Counted from the stretch's first letter, positions 1 through 8,516 are shown. The stretch: 64,000 nucleotides of DNA from Sutcliffiella horikoshii (GCF_019931755.1 NZ_CP082918.1:848001-912000), one strand, 5' to 3'. The notes: generated from the letters alone by a model not told the origin. Numbers and translations: made by a program.

Positions 1-1
1 G

Positions 2-1783
2 GCTAAAGAATTACGGACAATCAAGAAACCCAACTTTCTCATCCTGATGGTAGATCAGCAACGTTACCCAAGTGTCTATGAAAATGAAGAACTTAGAAAA
101 TGGCAACGTGAAAACCTGCTTACCCAAGAGCTCCTGAAAAAGAATGGATTCGAATTTACGAAGCACTATGTTGGAAGCACAGCTTGCTCTCCAAGCAGAA
201 CCACCCTATATACTGGGCAATATCCTTCCCTTCATGGGGTGACGCAAACGAGTGGTGCAGCGAAAACCTCTTTTGATTCGGACATGTTTTGGCTTGATCC
301 TAATACCGTGCCAACTATGGGCGAATATTTCCGTGCAGCAGGTTACAAAACTTTTTGGAAAGGCAAATGGCATGCGTCTGAAGAGGACATTCTTATACCG
401 GGAACGAAAAACTCTCTGCCAAGCTATACCTCTACAGGCAGACCGGACAAGAGAAATGTAGAGGAATATCTCGCCTCCAATCGCCTAAGTGATTACGGAT
501 TTGACGGTTGGGTCGGACCAGAGCCACATGGTTCTTCTCCTCGGAACTCTGCAAGCTCAGCTGCTATTGGGGTAAGCGGAAGGGATGTCATCTATGCTCA
601 AGAAACAGTAGAGCTCCTGCAGTCATTGGAAAATGAATGTCATCGAGATTCTTCCCCATGGTTTGTCATGTGCTCACTTGTTAACCCTCATGACATTGCG
701 ATTTATGGGATCTACACAGAGTTAAGTCCTTTGTTCAACTTTGAAATTGACCCATCCGTGCCTTTCATCCCGCCACCGCCGACTGCCAATGAATCACTAA
801 GTACCAAGCCTTCCGCCCAAGAGAGCTATCGTGAGATTTACCCAAAGGCACTCCAACCAATTAGAGATAACGTTTCTTACAGACAGCTCTATTATTCTTT
901 GCAAAAGAAAGCAGACCAAGAAATGGGGAAGGTTTTCCGAACCTTGCAGGAGTCTACATTTTACGAAAATACGATTGTCGTCTTTCTGTCTGACCATGGA
1001 GAACTGCTTGGTGCGCATGGAGGACTTTATCAGAAATGGTACAATACGTACGAGGAATCCATCCATGTGCCATTGATTATCCACAGTCCGAAACTATTTT
1101 CCGGAAAAGAAACCACTGATATGCTTACAAGCCATGTCGATGTACTACCGACCATGTTAGGACTCGCAGACATTGACGTAGATGAGATCCAACAGCATCT
1201 TCAACGGGATCATACAGAAGTCCACCCACTAGTAGGGCGGGACCTGACACCTCTCCTAATGGGAAAAAACAAATTTTACCGTGCCAACGAACCACTTTAT
1301 TTTATGAGTGACGACGACGTCACCCAAGGGCTAAACCAAGTCTCGGCAACAGGGGAACCTTATCATGCGGTCATTCAACCAAACCACACCGAAGCAATTA
1401 TCACCAAACTATCCACAGGTGAGAACGGAACAAAAGAAATCTGGAAACTCACACGCTACTATGACAATCCACAATTTTGGAGCAATCCTGGAGTCGAAAA
1501 TGTCACCACCACTCAAGTATCTCAAACATCTTCAGAAGAGAAGGTAGACTGTGCATTATGCATCACGACCACCAAAACGAGACCAGTCCCGGAACAATAT
1601 GAACTATACAATTTGACAAAAGATCCGTTAGAAGAAACCAATCTTGCTTATCCAGACAATCGAACTCCAGAAACAATAGCTATCCAAAAGCTCCTTATGG
1701 TGGGTTTAGAGGAACAGTGCAAGCAAAAGAGGTTGGAACCTTCAAGTGGGGAAGTACCAGGGATGCCTTCGTGTAAAAACTAA
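2..1783 (+). CDS. Sulfatase family hydrolase, 5' end outside the window
   Basis: This is a type I sulfatase or phosphonate-monoester-hydrolase-like enzyme of the alkaline phosphatase superfamily, which cleaves sulfate (or phosphate) esters. The frame is open to the window edge and encodes KKPNFLILMVDQQR just upstream of the first ATG (47). That segment is the usual first beta strand with a metal-binding Asp, so the true start lies before base 1. The signature CSPSR, whose Cys becomes formylglycine, has its codon at 185-187 and is followed by TTLYTGQYPSLHG. A second metal site, FLSDHGELLGAHGG, is in the middle. No signal peptide is visible because the N-terminus is missing. No formylglycine-generating enzyme gene lies in this window. 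The substrate cannot be told from sequence. Confidence 0.9.
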   Translation, partial: AKELRTIKKPNFLILMVDQQRYPSVYENEELRKWQRENLLTQELLKKNGFEFTKHYVGSTACSPSRTTLYTGQYPSLHGVTQTSGAAKTSFDSDMFWLDPNTVPTMGEYFRAAGYKTFWKGKWHASEEDILIPGTKNSLPSYTSTGRPDKRNVEEYLASNRLSDYGFDGWVGPEPHGSSPRNSASSAAIGVSGRDVIYAQETVELLQSLENECHRDSSPWFVMCSLVNPHDIAIYGIYTELSPLFNFEIDPSVPFIPPPPTANESLSTKPSAQESYREIYPKALQPIRDNVSYRQLYYSLQKKADQEMGKVFRTLQESTFYENTIVVFLSDHGELLGAHGGLYQKWYNTYEESIHVPLIIHSPKLFSGKETTDMLTSHVDVLPTMLGLADIDVDEIQQHLQRDHTEVHPLVGRDLTPLLMGKNKFYRANEPLYFMSDDDVTQGLNQVSATGEPYHAVIQPNHTEAIITKLSTGENGTKEIWKLTRYYDNPQFWSNPGVENVTTTQVSQTSSEEKVDCALCITTTKTRPVPEQYELYNLTKDPLEETNLAYPDNRTPETIAIQKLLMVGLEEQCKQKRLEPSSGEVPGMPSCKN

Positions 1784-1826
1784 AAGAAGCCAAACGACCT
1801 GGTTAAAATAGGTTGTTTGGCTTCTT
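1784..1826. terminator. Bidirectional intrinsic terminator
   Basis: A perfect 12-bp stem, AAGAAGCCAAAC paired with GTTTGGCTTCTT, has T-rich DNA on both sides. It lies between the convergent sulfatase and LysE-type genes and can end both transcripts. Confidence 0.85.
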
Positions 1827-1846
1827 ATTTATGTTTGTTTAATTTT

Positions 1847-2479
1847 TTACTCTGAACCCTTCTCCAACGCCAACTTTACTCCAAAACCAATCAATACAAT
1901 ACCAGTAATGGACTCAATGACAGTGGTGGTACGCGGTCTTTTCATAAATGCACTAATTTGATCCACTAGATAGATGTAAAGGACAAACCAAATGGCTGTC
2001 AGGACAGCGTAGGTAACTCCCATTAAAAGAAATGGTCCGATTGTGCTTGTTCCCGGGTCTACGAATTGTGGCAGGAAGGTCAGGAAAAAGACCGCAACTT
2101 TTGGATTTAGCATGTTGGTCAGGAAACCTTGTTTAAAATGAGATTGATTTTTATATTTATTAGCCACGTTGCTGTCCATTGGAATCTCCGCATTCTTGTT
2201 GCGGAGTGCCCAAATCGTTTTAACCCCCAGGTAGACAAGGTAAACGGCACCAACATATTTAAAAACAGAGAAAAGGAAGGCAGATTTAACAATAATGGCG
2301 GAAAGACCGACGACGGCTGCGATGGTATGGATGAGAATTGCGCAAAAGGTACCTAAAACGGTTTTGAATCCGCCGCCTCTTCCTGCAGACAAGGTATTCT
2401 TGGTTGCGATGGCGGTGTCAGGGCCGGGCAGAATGATAAGTAGAATACTCATAACAACAAACAGAAAAAAGTTTTCCAT
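1847..2479 (-). CDS. LysE/RhtB family amino-acid exporter
   Basis: The 210-residue membrane protein has about six hydrophobic segments and opens with the family motif LPGPDTAIATKN near residue 18, followed by a Gly-rich loop (AGRGGGFKTVLG). A second conserved patch, GFLTNMLNPKVAVFF, sits near the middle. LysE/RhtB proteins export amino acids such as lysine, threonine or homoserine lactone; the substrate here is unknown. It is monocistronic, with a shared terminator downstream and the XRE-type regulator gene upstream on the same strand. Confidence 0.9.
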   Translation of the reverse strand: MENFFLFVVMSILLIILPGPDTAIATKNTLSAGRGGGFKTVLGTFCAILIHTIAAVVGLSAIIVKSAFLFSVFKYVGAVYLVYLGVKTIWALRNKNAEIPMDSNVANKYKNQSHFKQGFLTNMLNPKVAVFFLTFLPQFVDPGTSTIGPFLLMGVTYAVLTAIWFVLYIYLVDQISAFMKRPRTTTVIESITGIVLIGFGVKLALEKGSE

Positions 2480-2564
2480 GGTGAAAACCCCAATCTTCGT
2501 GAAATTTATTAAGATTCATTCTAACAGATATCAGAATATTTTTAAAAGTATTTTTTGGGTTTTA

Positions 2565-2607
2565 GGGACAGGCACGGCGACCCTTAGTGGGCCGCGGTGC
2601 CTGTCCC
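2565..2607. repeat. Dispersed GC-rich palindrome, copy 1
   Basis: Perfect 11-bp arms, GGGACAGGCAC and GTGCCTGTCCC, surround a GC-rich centre containing CGACCC..TTAG..GGGC. A second copy lies at 31188-31235. It abuts the stop codon of the regulator gene (minus strand) and may act as its terminator. Both copies sit just 3' of genes, which suggests a REP-like dispersed element. Confidence 0.75.
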
Positions 2608-2609
2608 CA

Positions 2610-3836
2610 TTACCCACTAACTTGCTCCAATACTTTTCTGCTGAATTCCTTCATTTTTGAATCTAGGAGGGGCTCGAAATTTTCGACGGCTTTTTGTGCG
2701 GCAGTCACGGCTTCTTCCTTTTTTCCGCACTCCATAAGAAGGAGTGCTTGGTAGGATTCTTTTACATATAAGAAGGACAAGTCAATAGGATGGTGGAGGT
2801 CAGGCATGTTGAACATTTCTAATGTTTGATATGCCTCTTCATAGCGTCCCAAATAGTAAAGTGCTTTCGCTTTCTCTAAATTTAACCAAGGTGCATAGAA
2901 ATCCACTAATTCTATTGATGAAAAAAAATCTTCAATTCTGGCAAGTGCCCGTTCGTATTCTTTCTTTTCTGCTATCAAATCCATAATGGCGAATAATTCA
3001 CAAAAATAAATGGAGGAGGGGTGATCTGCAAATTCGCCGTATTGCTTTAACTTTTTTAAATAATACTCCTTTTTTTGTTTATCTCCCTCCATCAATGCAT
3101 GTGCAGAGGCAAGACGGTAGAGATCATCTGTCAAATAAAAGATACGTTTTTCTTTTGAATAGGCAAGTGCCTTTTCCATCGTTTCGATTGCTGCTTTTGA
3201 ATTCCCGACTGCATATAAGTACACGGCTTCCGAATAATCAAGATCAAGTCTTGCCATCGGTTCTATGTAGGCATGCTTGGCTTCAATTTCTTTTCGTTCA
3301 TTTATAAAAATATTTAATGCTTCCTGGTAGTTGTGTTCTGAAAATGCAATAGATGAACGAAAAATTCCAATGGACGTCCGGTTGGAGGAAATGTTCATCT
3401 CGTCAAACATATCAGAAGCGTTCTTAAGAAGACTTTCCCAACCAGTACGTTGTTGTTTCTGTAGCGAATAGCTATATATTTCTAAAAGTCTTGCACCCTC
3501 ATATCCATGGTTAAGCTTATCTATGTGAGGTTCAATTTGGTTAATGATTTGCAAGTATTTATCATGGAATTCTGTAACCGGTATGTTGAAAATCTTTTCA
3601 GCCCGATCTAATATTTCTCTTAGTTCATGAGAATGGACCTCTCCTAATAATTCTGCTCTCTCCACACCAAGCTGATGGGCAATATAAGTAAGACTTTCCA
3701 TAGAAGGATTGGCCTTGTTGTTTTCAATCAGGCTGAGCATTCCTTTCGTCAGCTCTGTCCCGGCAACTGCTTCTAACGTCATTTTCTTTTGCTTTCTTAA
3801 TTTGCGTATCCGTTCTCCGAGCATATAAGTATGCAC
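2610..3836 (-). CDS. XRE-family regulator with C-terminal TPR-like repeats
   Basis: The 408-residue protein has an N-terminal helix-turn-helix (LGERIRKLRKQKKMTLEAVA, residues about 6-25, then SLIENNKANPS). A long alpha-helical TPR-like region of about 330 residues follows, as in Rgg/PlcR/AimR-type regulators that sense small molecules or peptides. It is divergent from the MFS transporter at 3952. The 115-bp gap holds two identical-armed 17-bp palindromes, one over its own -10 box and one just after the transporter's -10. The likely role is autoregulated repressor of the pump. The palindromic operator is longer than many XRE sites, so direct binding by this protein is an inference. Confidence 0.85.
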   Translation of the reverse strand: MHTYMLGERIRKLRKQKKMTLEAVAGTELTKGMLSLIENNKANPSMESLTYIAHQLGVERAELLGEVHSHELREILDRAEKIFNIPVTEFHDKYLQIINQIEPHIDKLNHGYEGARLLEIYSYSLQKQQRTGWESLLKNASDMFDEMNISSNRTSIGIFRSSIAFSEHNYQEALNIFINERKEIEAKHAYIEPMARLDLDYSEAVYLYAVGNSKAAIETMEKALAYSKEKRIFYLTDDLYRLASAHALMEGDKQKKEYYLKKLKQYGEFADHPSSIYFCELFAIMDLIAEKKEYERALARIEDFFSSIELVDFYAPWLNLEKAKALYYLGRYEEAYQTLEMFNMPDLHHPIDLSFLYVKESYQALLLMECGKKEEAVTAAQKAVENFEPLLDSKMKEFSRKVLEQVSG

Positions 3837-3856
3837 TCCTTGTAAAAAAATATTTT

Positions 3857-3873
3857 GTTTAATTATATTAAAC
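3857..3873. promoter_or_regulatory. Operator palindrome O1 over regulator promoter
   Basis: GTTTAATTATATTAAAC has perfect 7-bp arms (GTTTAAT/ATTAAAC) around three bases. It overlaps the minus-strand -10 box (TATAAT, 3862-3867), whose -35 TTCCAA is at 3885-3890 with a 17-bp spacer. This layout predicts autorepression of the XRE-TPR gene. Confidence 0.75.
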
Positions 3874-3879
3874 TTTCCC

Positions 3880-3909
3880 TTGAATTGGAATACCTTAGTA
3901 TGGTAAGAT
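3880..3909 (+). promoter_or_regulatory. Predicted sigma-A promoter of the MFS gene
   Basis: -35 TTGAAT (3880-3885), 18-bp spacer, -10 TAAGAT (3904-3909). It lies between the two operator palindromes and reads toward the transporter at 3952. Confidence 0.6.
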
Positions 3910-3911
3910 TT

Positions 3912-3928
3912 GTTTAATTAAATTAAAC
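3912..3928. promoter_or_regulatory. Operator palindrome O2 after the MFS -10 box
   Basis: GTTTAATTAAATTAAAC has the same 7-bp arms as O1 and lies 55 bp away centre to centre. It begins 2 bp after the predicted -10 box and so covers the expected transcription start of the transporter gene, the classic position for repression. Confidence 0.75.
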
Positions 3929-3951
3929 TTTTAAAAAACGGGGTGCTTTTA

Positions 3952-5262
3952 ATGGAGGAAAGCTTAAAATTGAAAAGAGCGACATATCACCTGTACACCT
4001 TTATGATTAGTAAATTAATTTCCACCTTTGGATCTCAGGTATATGCATTTGCCATTAGTTTTTATATTTTGCAGCTTACTGGATCTGCTACAAGTTTTGC
4101 AACAAATCTTCTATGTAATATTCTCCCACGAACGCTTGCAGGACCGTTTGCTGGAGCCATCACCGATCGTTATTCTAGAAAAAAGATTGTTATTATCTCA
4201 CAAGTAGCCACAACTCTCGCCATCACTGGACTTCTCATCTATACCCTTACTTCAGGACTTTCCCTTTTAGCAATCTACACAACTACGAGTATTCTATCCC
4301 TAACATCCATTTTTTCGGGAATTGCCTTTACTTCATCCATTACAGGTTTGATTGATCAGGCCCGTATACAAAAAGCAATGTCTATGAACCAGATGGCCAT
4401 TTCTTTTGCAGCTATCGGAAGCCCTGCTGTCGGCGGGCTTTTATATGGAACGGTGCCGATTCCTGTATTTCTAATATTGTTTATTGTTGCATCTGTTATC
4501 GCTGTGATTTTGGAATCGACGATGAATTTCCGCCTGTTTTCTGAGGGTAAGAGTAGCTTAGAGGACGGGGAGAAGAAGGAATCCATGCTGCAGAGCATGA
4601 AAGCAGGTTTACGCTACTTGCGTCTGCAAAATTCAATTTTGCCCATACTCTGGATACTTTTACTTATTAACTTTCTTTTCGGGGCTTATGAAGTTGGATA
4701 TTCCTATATCCTGATTGAAAATTTGAAAATGGAGTCCCAGCATTTTGGTTTCACACAAGGAGCGTTTTCTCTTGGCATGTTGCTAATGTCGATTTATTTT
4801 TCCGGACGAAAAGAAGTGAAATTTCCACTGCTAGTTTCCAAAAAGGGAATCATAGGAATGGGAACGGTTATGGGGGCGATTGCTCTTCCGCTGTTGCTGC
4901 CGATGTCGTATTGGATAATGTTCTCTTATTATATGTTTCTAATGTTCAGCTTCGGTTCACTCATTATTATCGTCAATACACCATTGCAAGTGATGCTTCA
5001 AAAGACCGTTGCCGACGAATTCAAGGGACGTGTATTTTCCATTATTGAAACAATGGCGATGGCACTTATTCCCCTTGGTATGGTAATTTACGGGATATTG
5101 TATGATGTCCTATCCGGGGAGTGGATCTTGCTTTTATCAGCAGGGATGCTCATTGTTATCACGCTCATCATGGCGAGGCCGTCTGTTATTAGAAAGGTGC
5201 ATCCGGAGATTGGGGAGAAGCAAGTGGGCGGAGTAGTGGAAGCGGGGAATGTGGCTCGGTAA
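3952..5262 (+). CDS. MFS transporter, drug-efflux type
   Basis: This is a major facilitator superfamily permease of 436 residues with about 12 hydrophobic segments. The cytoplasmic loop 2-3 motif appears as AGAITDRYSRKKIVI, typical of drug:H+ antiporters. The ATG at 3952 is preferred over an in-frame GTG at 3943 because GGGGTG lies at proper spacing before it. It is divergent from the XRE-TPR regulator and carries operator O2 at its start site, so it is probably induced when that regulator binds a ligand. Its overall look resembles macrolide-type MFS pumps, but the substrate is not known. Confidence 0.85.
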   Translation: MEESLKLKRATYHLYTFMISKLISTFGSQVYAFAISFYILQLTGSATSFATNLLCNILPRTLAGPFAGAITDRYSRKKIVIISQVATTLAITGLLIYTLTSGLSLLAIYTTTSILSLTSIFSGIAFTSSITGLIDQARIQKAMSMNQMAISFAAIGSPAVGGLLYGTVPIPVFLILFIVASVIAVILESTMNFRLFSEGKSSLEDGEKKESMLQSMKAGLRYLRLQNSILPILWILLLINFLFGAYEVGYSYILIENLKMESQHFGFTQGAFSLGMLLMSIYFSGRKEVKFPLLVSKKGIIGMGTVMGAIALPLLLPMSYWIMFSYYMFLMFSFGSLIIIVNTPLQVMLQKTVADEFKGRVFSIIETMAMALIPLGMVIYGILYDVLSGEWILLLSAGMLIVITLIMARPSVIRKVHPEIGEKQVGGVVEAGNVAR

Positions 5263-5272
5263 GGTAAGGGAG

Positions 5273-5532
5273 TATGAAGACCTCTGTTGGCGAGAATTGA
5301 GGTCAGAGAGGTCTTGAAAAGTGGTATGAAGACTTCTGTTGGTGAGAATTGAGGTCAGAGAGGTCTTGATAGGAGGTATGAAGACCTGTGTTGGCGAGAA
5401 TTGAAGTTAGAGAGGTCTTGATAAGTGGTATGAAGACTTCTGTTGGCGAGAATTGAGGTTAGAGAGGTCTTGACAGGAGGAATGAAGACCTCCGTGGGCA
5501 AGAATTCAAGTCAGGGAGGTCTTGATAAAACT
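5273..5532. repeat. Tandem array A: five units of 52 bp, each a hairpin
   Basis: Units begin at 5273, 5325, 5377, 5429 and 5481, exactly 52 bp apart, with a few substitutions per copy. Each contains a dyad of the form AAGACCTCTG ... CAGAGAGGTCTT spaced by about 17 bases, so the array could form five consecutive hairpins. The arms match the terminator stem at 5567-5601, suggesting the array grew from it. No protein is supported in the array; it fills the space between the convergent MFS and sortase genes. Confidence 0.85.
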
Positions 5533-5566
5533 GATCAAGACGTCCACCACCCAACAACAAACAAAA

Positions 5567-5601
5567 AGAGGTCTTCATCATCAATCGACATGAAGACCTC
5601 T
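5567..5601 (-). terminator. Terminator of the sortase operon
   Basis: Perfect 11-bp arms, AGAGGTCTTCA and TGAAGACCTCT, with a 13-base loop. On the minus strand the stem is followed by TTTTTGTTTG, a proper terminator for the sortase transcript. The same stem sequence recurs in array A. Confidence 0.8.
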
Positions 5602-5609
5602 CTCTATTC

Positions 5610-6275
5610 TCATTTCTTCAAACTACTATACACAACCAACCGATCAGAATAATTTCTACTTTCCCGATTAAACGTCCCTGTACAGGTAATCAGGTTTAAA
5701 TTGCTTTGAAACGAATAATCAAAAATTGCCTCCACAGGAGATTCATCCTCGGGATAGGTTTCTATTCTGTCCACCACATAGGTCAAGGATTCGCCGGCTT
5801 CGTTGGAAACAACAATCTCGTCACCGGCTTCTAGGTTTTTCAGATCAAAAAATACAGCGGGGCCGTTACGGCTGTCGACATGTCCGGAGATGACGGAGTT
5901 TCCGCGTTCTCCTGGCATGGGGCCTTCATTGTACCAGCCGACGGTCTCGAAAGATTCGGGTACTCCCATTTGACCGTTTTCGATAACGCCTACTTGTTCA
6001 ACTAGTGCATCGACTCCGATAGAGGGGATTTCGATTCGGTGGGGTTCGATGCTGATAGATTCATCTTTAATGACTTTCCCGTTTTCGTTCGTCGTTTGTG
6101 TACGGGTAGGGAGGGGAGTTTTTTTGTTGGCAGGGGCCGCAGTTTCGGTGGACGCGGTTGCTTCGTTTGGAGTTTCCATTTCAGTAGCCTGATTACCAGT
6201 TGTCATCGGAGTATTCTCCGAACTACATCCGACTAGTAAAACAAGCATGAATGATAAAGCGGTTAGTAGTCTCAT
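5610..6275 (-). CDS. Lipoprotein-anchored sortase (class D/F-like)
   Basis: This is a sortase transpeptidase of 221 residues. The start at 6275 follows AAGGGGAA and gives a short signal with lipobox LLVGC (Cys17), so it is probably a lipoprotein rather than the usual TM-anchored sortase. A Thr/Glu/Pro-rich linker covers residues 20-75. The sortase fold shows His132 (ISGHVDS), Cys198 (NLITCTG) and Arg212 (YSDRLVVY), the expected catalytic triad. It lies 69 bp downstream of a secreted protein with a C-terminal TM and RRK tail, its probable substrate. A stable hairpin between the genes may lower sortase expression relative to the substrate. An upstream in-frame ATG at 6338 would bury the lipobox and is disfavoured. 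Confidence 0.85.
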   Translation of the reverse strand: MRLLTALSFMLVLLVGCSSENTPMTTGNQATEMETPNEATASTETAAPANKKTPLPTRTQTTNENGKVIKDESISIEPHRIEIPSIGVDALVEQVGVIENGQMGVPESFETVGWYNEGPMPGERGNSVISGHVDSRNGPAVFFDLKNLEAGDEIVVSNEAGESLTYVVDRIETYPEDESPVEAIFDYSFQSNLNLITCTGTFNRESRNYSDRLVVYSSLKK

Positions 6276-6307
6276 AGTTCTTCCCCTTCTAGAAAATGAT
6301 AGTAGGA

Positions 6308-6330
6308 AAGAGAGGGAAGACCCCTCTCTT
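6308..6330 (-). terminator. Intercistronic hairpin in the sortase operon
   Basis: Perfect 9-bp arms AAGAGAGGG and CCCTCTCTT with a 5-base loop. On the minus strand it is followed by TTTCCTACTATC, a weak T tract. It could be a leaky terminator or an mRNA-stabilising stem that reduces sortase relative to the upstream gene. Confidence 0.5.
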
Positions 6331-6344
6331 CTTAACATAAACTA

Positions 6345-7703
6345 TTATTCTTGTGTAGCTTTTCTTCTATATGCAATAACTTGAGTTAAGACAATCGCGG
6401 AGATTAATCCAGCAACCGTCCAAGCGATAGCAGCATTCATTCCATTGTCTGCTGCACCACCCATACCTGCTGCAGGCATGTCAGTTGGCATGTCTTTTTC
6501 AAAGTTTTCTGGGAATTGGTCCACAATCGCACCGGACATCATTTCACCTACACCGAACATGTGGGCATAAGATTCACGGATTGTGTTATAAGTAGTTTCA
6601 TAGTCTGCTTCGTTATAGCTGTTGAAAGCTAGAAGTAACTCATCAATATGCATTTGCAGTCCTTCTTCAAGGTCAGCTGCTTTCAGACGGCCTTCTGTAG
6701 CTGTGTCTAAGAATGCAGCTTGTTCTACTTTATACTCTTCCAACTCCGCGATTGCTGCTTCACGGCCTTCTTCATTTTCTTCACCAGTAGCAACGACATA
6801 ATCTACGAAATATCCAATATGGCTACTCCAGATCTCTTCGAATGCTGCTCCGCCTTCTTCACCGTAAACAGATCCTACAGCTGCAGATAGGTCAGCTGTG
6901 TTTTCATTCAAAGCTCCTGCAGCGTTTTCAAAGTCACCAGCGCCATCAATTCCTTTTTGCATAGCTAGAACTGCTAGTGCAGCATGCTCAGCGAAAAGGT
7001 GGTTCAAGTCAGCGCGTAAGTCTGCGGCTGGTGTGTCAACACTAGTATTCTCGAATTTGTCTGGGAATTGATCTGTGATCGCCCAAGATAAACCTTTTCC
7101 TGGCTCATACATGTGCTCAATTGCGTGACGCATGTTTTCGTATGCTTTTTCAAAGTCTCCAGCGACATAGTTATCAAATGCCCAAACTAGTTGCTCCACG
7201 TGCATTTTTAGTCCAGCTTCTAGTTCGCTCGCTTTTAGGCGACTTTCTGTTGCTGTGTCAAGAAACGCAGCTTGTTCTACTGTATATTCATCTAGTTCGG
7301 CTAACGCCTGTTGTCTGCCTTCTTCATTGTCTTCCGCAGTTGCTGTTACATAATCTACGAAGTAACCAATATGGCTGCTCCAGATTTCTTTGAATGCTGC
7401 TCCGCCTTCTTCACCATAAACGGAAGCGACTGCTGCTGATAAATCATCTGTGTTTGCATTTAGTGCTCCAGCTGCTTGATCGAAGTCTTCTGCTCCGTCA
7501 ATTCCTTTTTGCATAGCTACGACTGCTAAGAAAGCATGCTCTGATAATAATGCATCCAATGACGCTCTCAAGTCAGATGCCGGGGTGGATACAGATGCAG
7601 TGTGTTGATGTGCTCCATGGTCATGTGCACTTGCTGCTTGAAAAGTTGGTACTAATAATCCTACGCTAAGTGGTACGGCTACGATTGCTTTTTTCCAGTT
7701 CAT
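6345..7703 (-). CDS. Secreted two-repeat His-containing surface protein, candidate sortase substrate
   Basis: The 452-residue protein has a signal peptide ending ASA/HD near residue 26 and a His-rich mature start (HDHGAHQH). Two homologous alpha-helical repeats follow, from about residues 40 and 224. Four His occur at identical repeat positions: 56/240, 111/295, 168/352 and 197/381, a constant offset of 184. This pattern would suit a helical-bundle metal site. The C-terminus has MPAAG (409-413), a Gly/Asp spacer, a hydrophobic helix (about 424-445) and RRK, resembling a non-canonical sorting signal of the xPxxG type. No catalytic motif of a known enzyme is seen. The adjacent downstream gene encodes a sortase. 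Function unknown; envelope metal binding is an inference. Confidence 0.75.
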   Translation of the reverse strand: MNWKKAIVAVPLSVGLLVPTFQAASAHDHGAHQHTASVSTPASDLRASLDALLSEHAFLAVVAMQKGIDGAEDFDQAAGALNANTDDLSAAVASVYGEEGGAAFKEIWSSHIGYFVDYVTATAEDNEEGRQQALAELDEYTVEQAAFLDTATESRLKASELEAGLKMHVEQLVWAFDNYVAGDFEKAYENMRHAIEHMYEPGKGLSWAITDQFPDKFENTSVDTPAADLRADLNHLFAEHAALAVLAMQKGIDGAGDFENAAGALNENTADLSAAVGSVYGEEGGAAFEEIWSSHIGYFVDYVVATGEENEEGREAAIAELEEYKVEQAAFLDTATEGRLKAADLEEGLQMHIDELLLAFNSYNEADYETTYNTIRESYAHMFGVGEMMSGAIVDQFPENFEKDMPTDMPAAGMGGAADNGMNAAIAWTVAGLISAIVLTQVIAYRRKATQE

Positions 7704-7858
7704 GTTCTAAGCACTCCTTTTTAGTTGGTTTCACTTACCTAACGGAGCGGATCAGAAACTGGATCACTTTTTTTTGAAAAAAATAAAAAAGTCTTCAACT
7801 TTGTATGTATAATGGGAATTGGAAGTGGTTGAAAAATACATATCGTGGGAGTAATACC

Positions 7859-8482
7859 ATGAAGCTACCTATTTCACAATTAGATGGCAAGAACCTTACA
7901 GATGAGCAGATGACTGACCTGCTTTTTAGAAATATAAAAGATGATAATAGAAATGGTGACTGTATTTTCGTTCCGGGGAGTAGCAAGGCGGTCGAATACC
8001 GGTTGCCTCCAGCCATACAGCTCTATAAGGAAGGAAGAGCAGGGAAAATACTGTTTTCCGGTGGAGTCGTATGGGACGGAAATCAGCTTAGCGAAGCGCA
8101 GCTCTTGGCAGAGAAGGCCATGGAATTAGGGGTGCCGTCAAAGGATATCCTCATCGAGAACCAGTCGCTCCACACAAAGGAAAATGTCCTGGCATCTTTG
8201 CTTGTATTGGATAGAGCGCTTCATCTTCATAAGATAGACCGGTTGCTTGTGGTGACAAGTCATTACCATATGAGGCGAATGAATCTTAAACTACGAACCT
8301 ATATGCCGGATTGGATTGATTATTCTCTTTGTCCAGTCAATGATAGAACTACACGAGAAGACAACTGGTTCCTCAATCCCTATGGTAGGCAACGGGTGGA
8401 GGCAGAATCTGCTAAGCTGATCAGTTATGTGAAACAGGGAATAATCATAGATCAGGAGCTGGAATTTACAAGTCAGCCATAA
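7859..8482 (+). CDS. YdcF-like DUF218 protein
   Basis: The protein of 207 residues carries the DUF218 (YdcF/SanA/ElyC) core: a strand and turn CIFVPGSSKAVEYRLPPA, then AGKILFSGGVVWDG, the ENQSLHTKENVLASL helix, and LLVVTSHYHMRRM. DUF218 proteins have a Rossmann-like fold, and some affect envelope precursor lipids; the reaction is undefined. There is no signal or TM, so it is probably cytoplasmic. The start at 7859 follows GTGGGAG and removes an 18-residue unconserved extension. It lies 34 bp upstream of the next gene and may be co-transcribed with it. Confidence 0.8.
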   Translation: MKLPISQLDGKNLTDEQMTDLLFRNIKDDNRNGDCIFVPGSSKAVEYRLPPAIQLYKEGRAGKILFSGGVVWDGNQLSEAQLLAEKAMELGVPSKDILIENQSLHTKENVLASLLVLDRALHLHKIDRLLVVTSHYHMRRMNLKLRTYMPDWIDYSLCPVNDRTTREDNWFLNPYGRQRVEAESAKLISYVKQGIIIDQELEFTSQP

Positions 8483-8516
8483 GAGCGAACATCTAATTAA
8501 CACCAGGAGGTACACA

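Noticed and set aside
2295..2660. 121-residue plus-strand frame
   Set aside because: Antisense to the LysE gene and reading through the GC-rich palindrome; no family character.
5273..5532. Tandem repeats that might be a CRISPR array
   Set aside because: The whole 52-bp unit is repeated with no variable spacers, and no cas genes are present. The same holds for the other arrays.
5443..5652. 69-residue frame across the end of array A
   Set aside because: Made of repeat and terminator sequence.
6345..7703. Label of copper amine oxidase for the surface protein
   Set aside because: No TPQ motif or oxidase fold is visible; only His-rich repeats and a signal/TM are seen.
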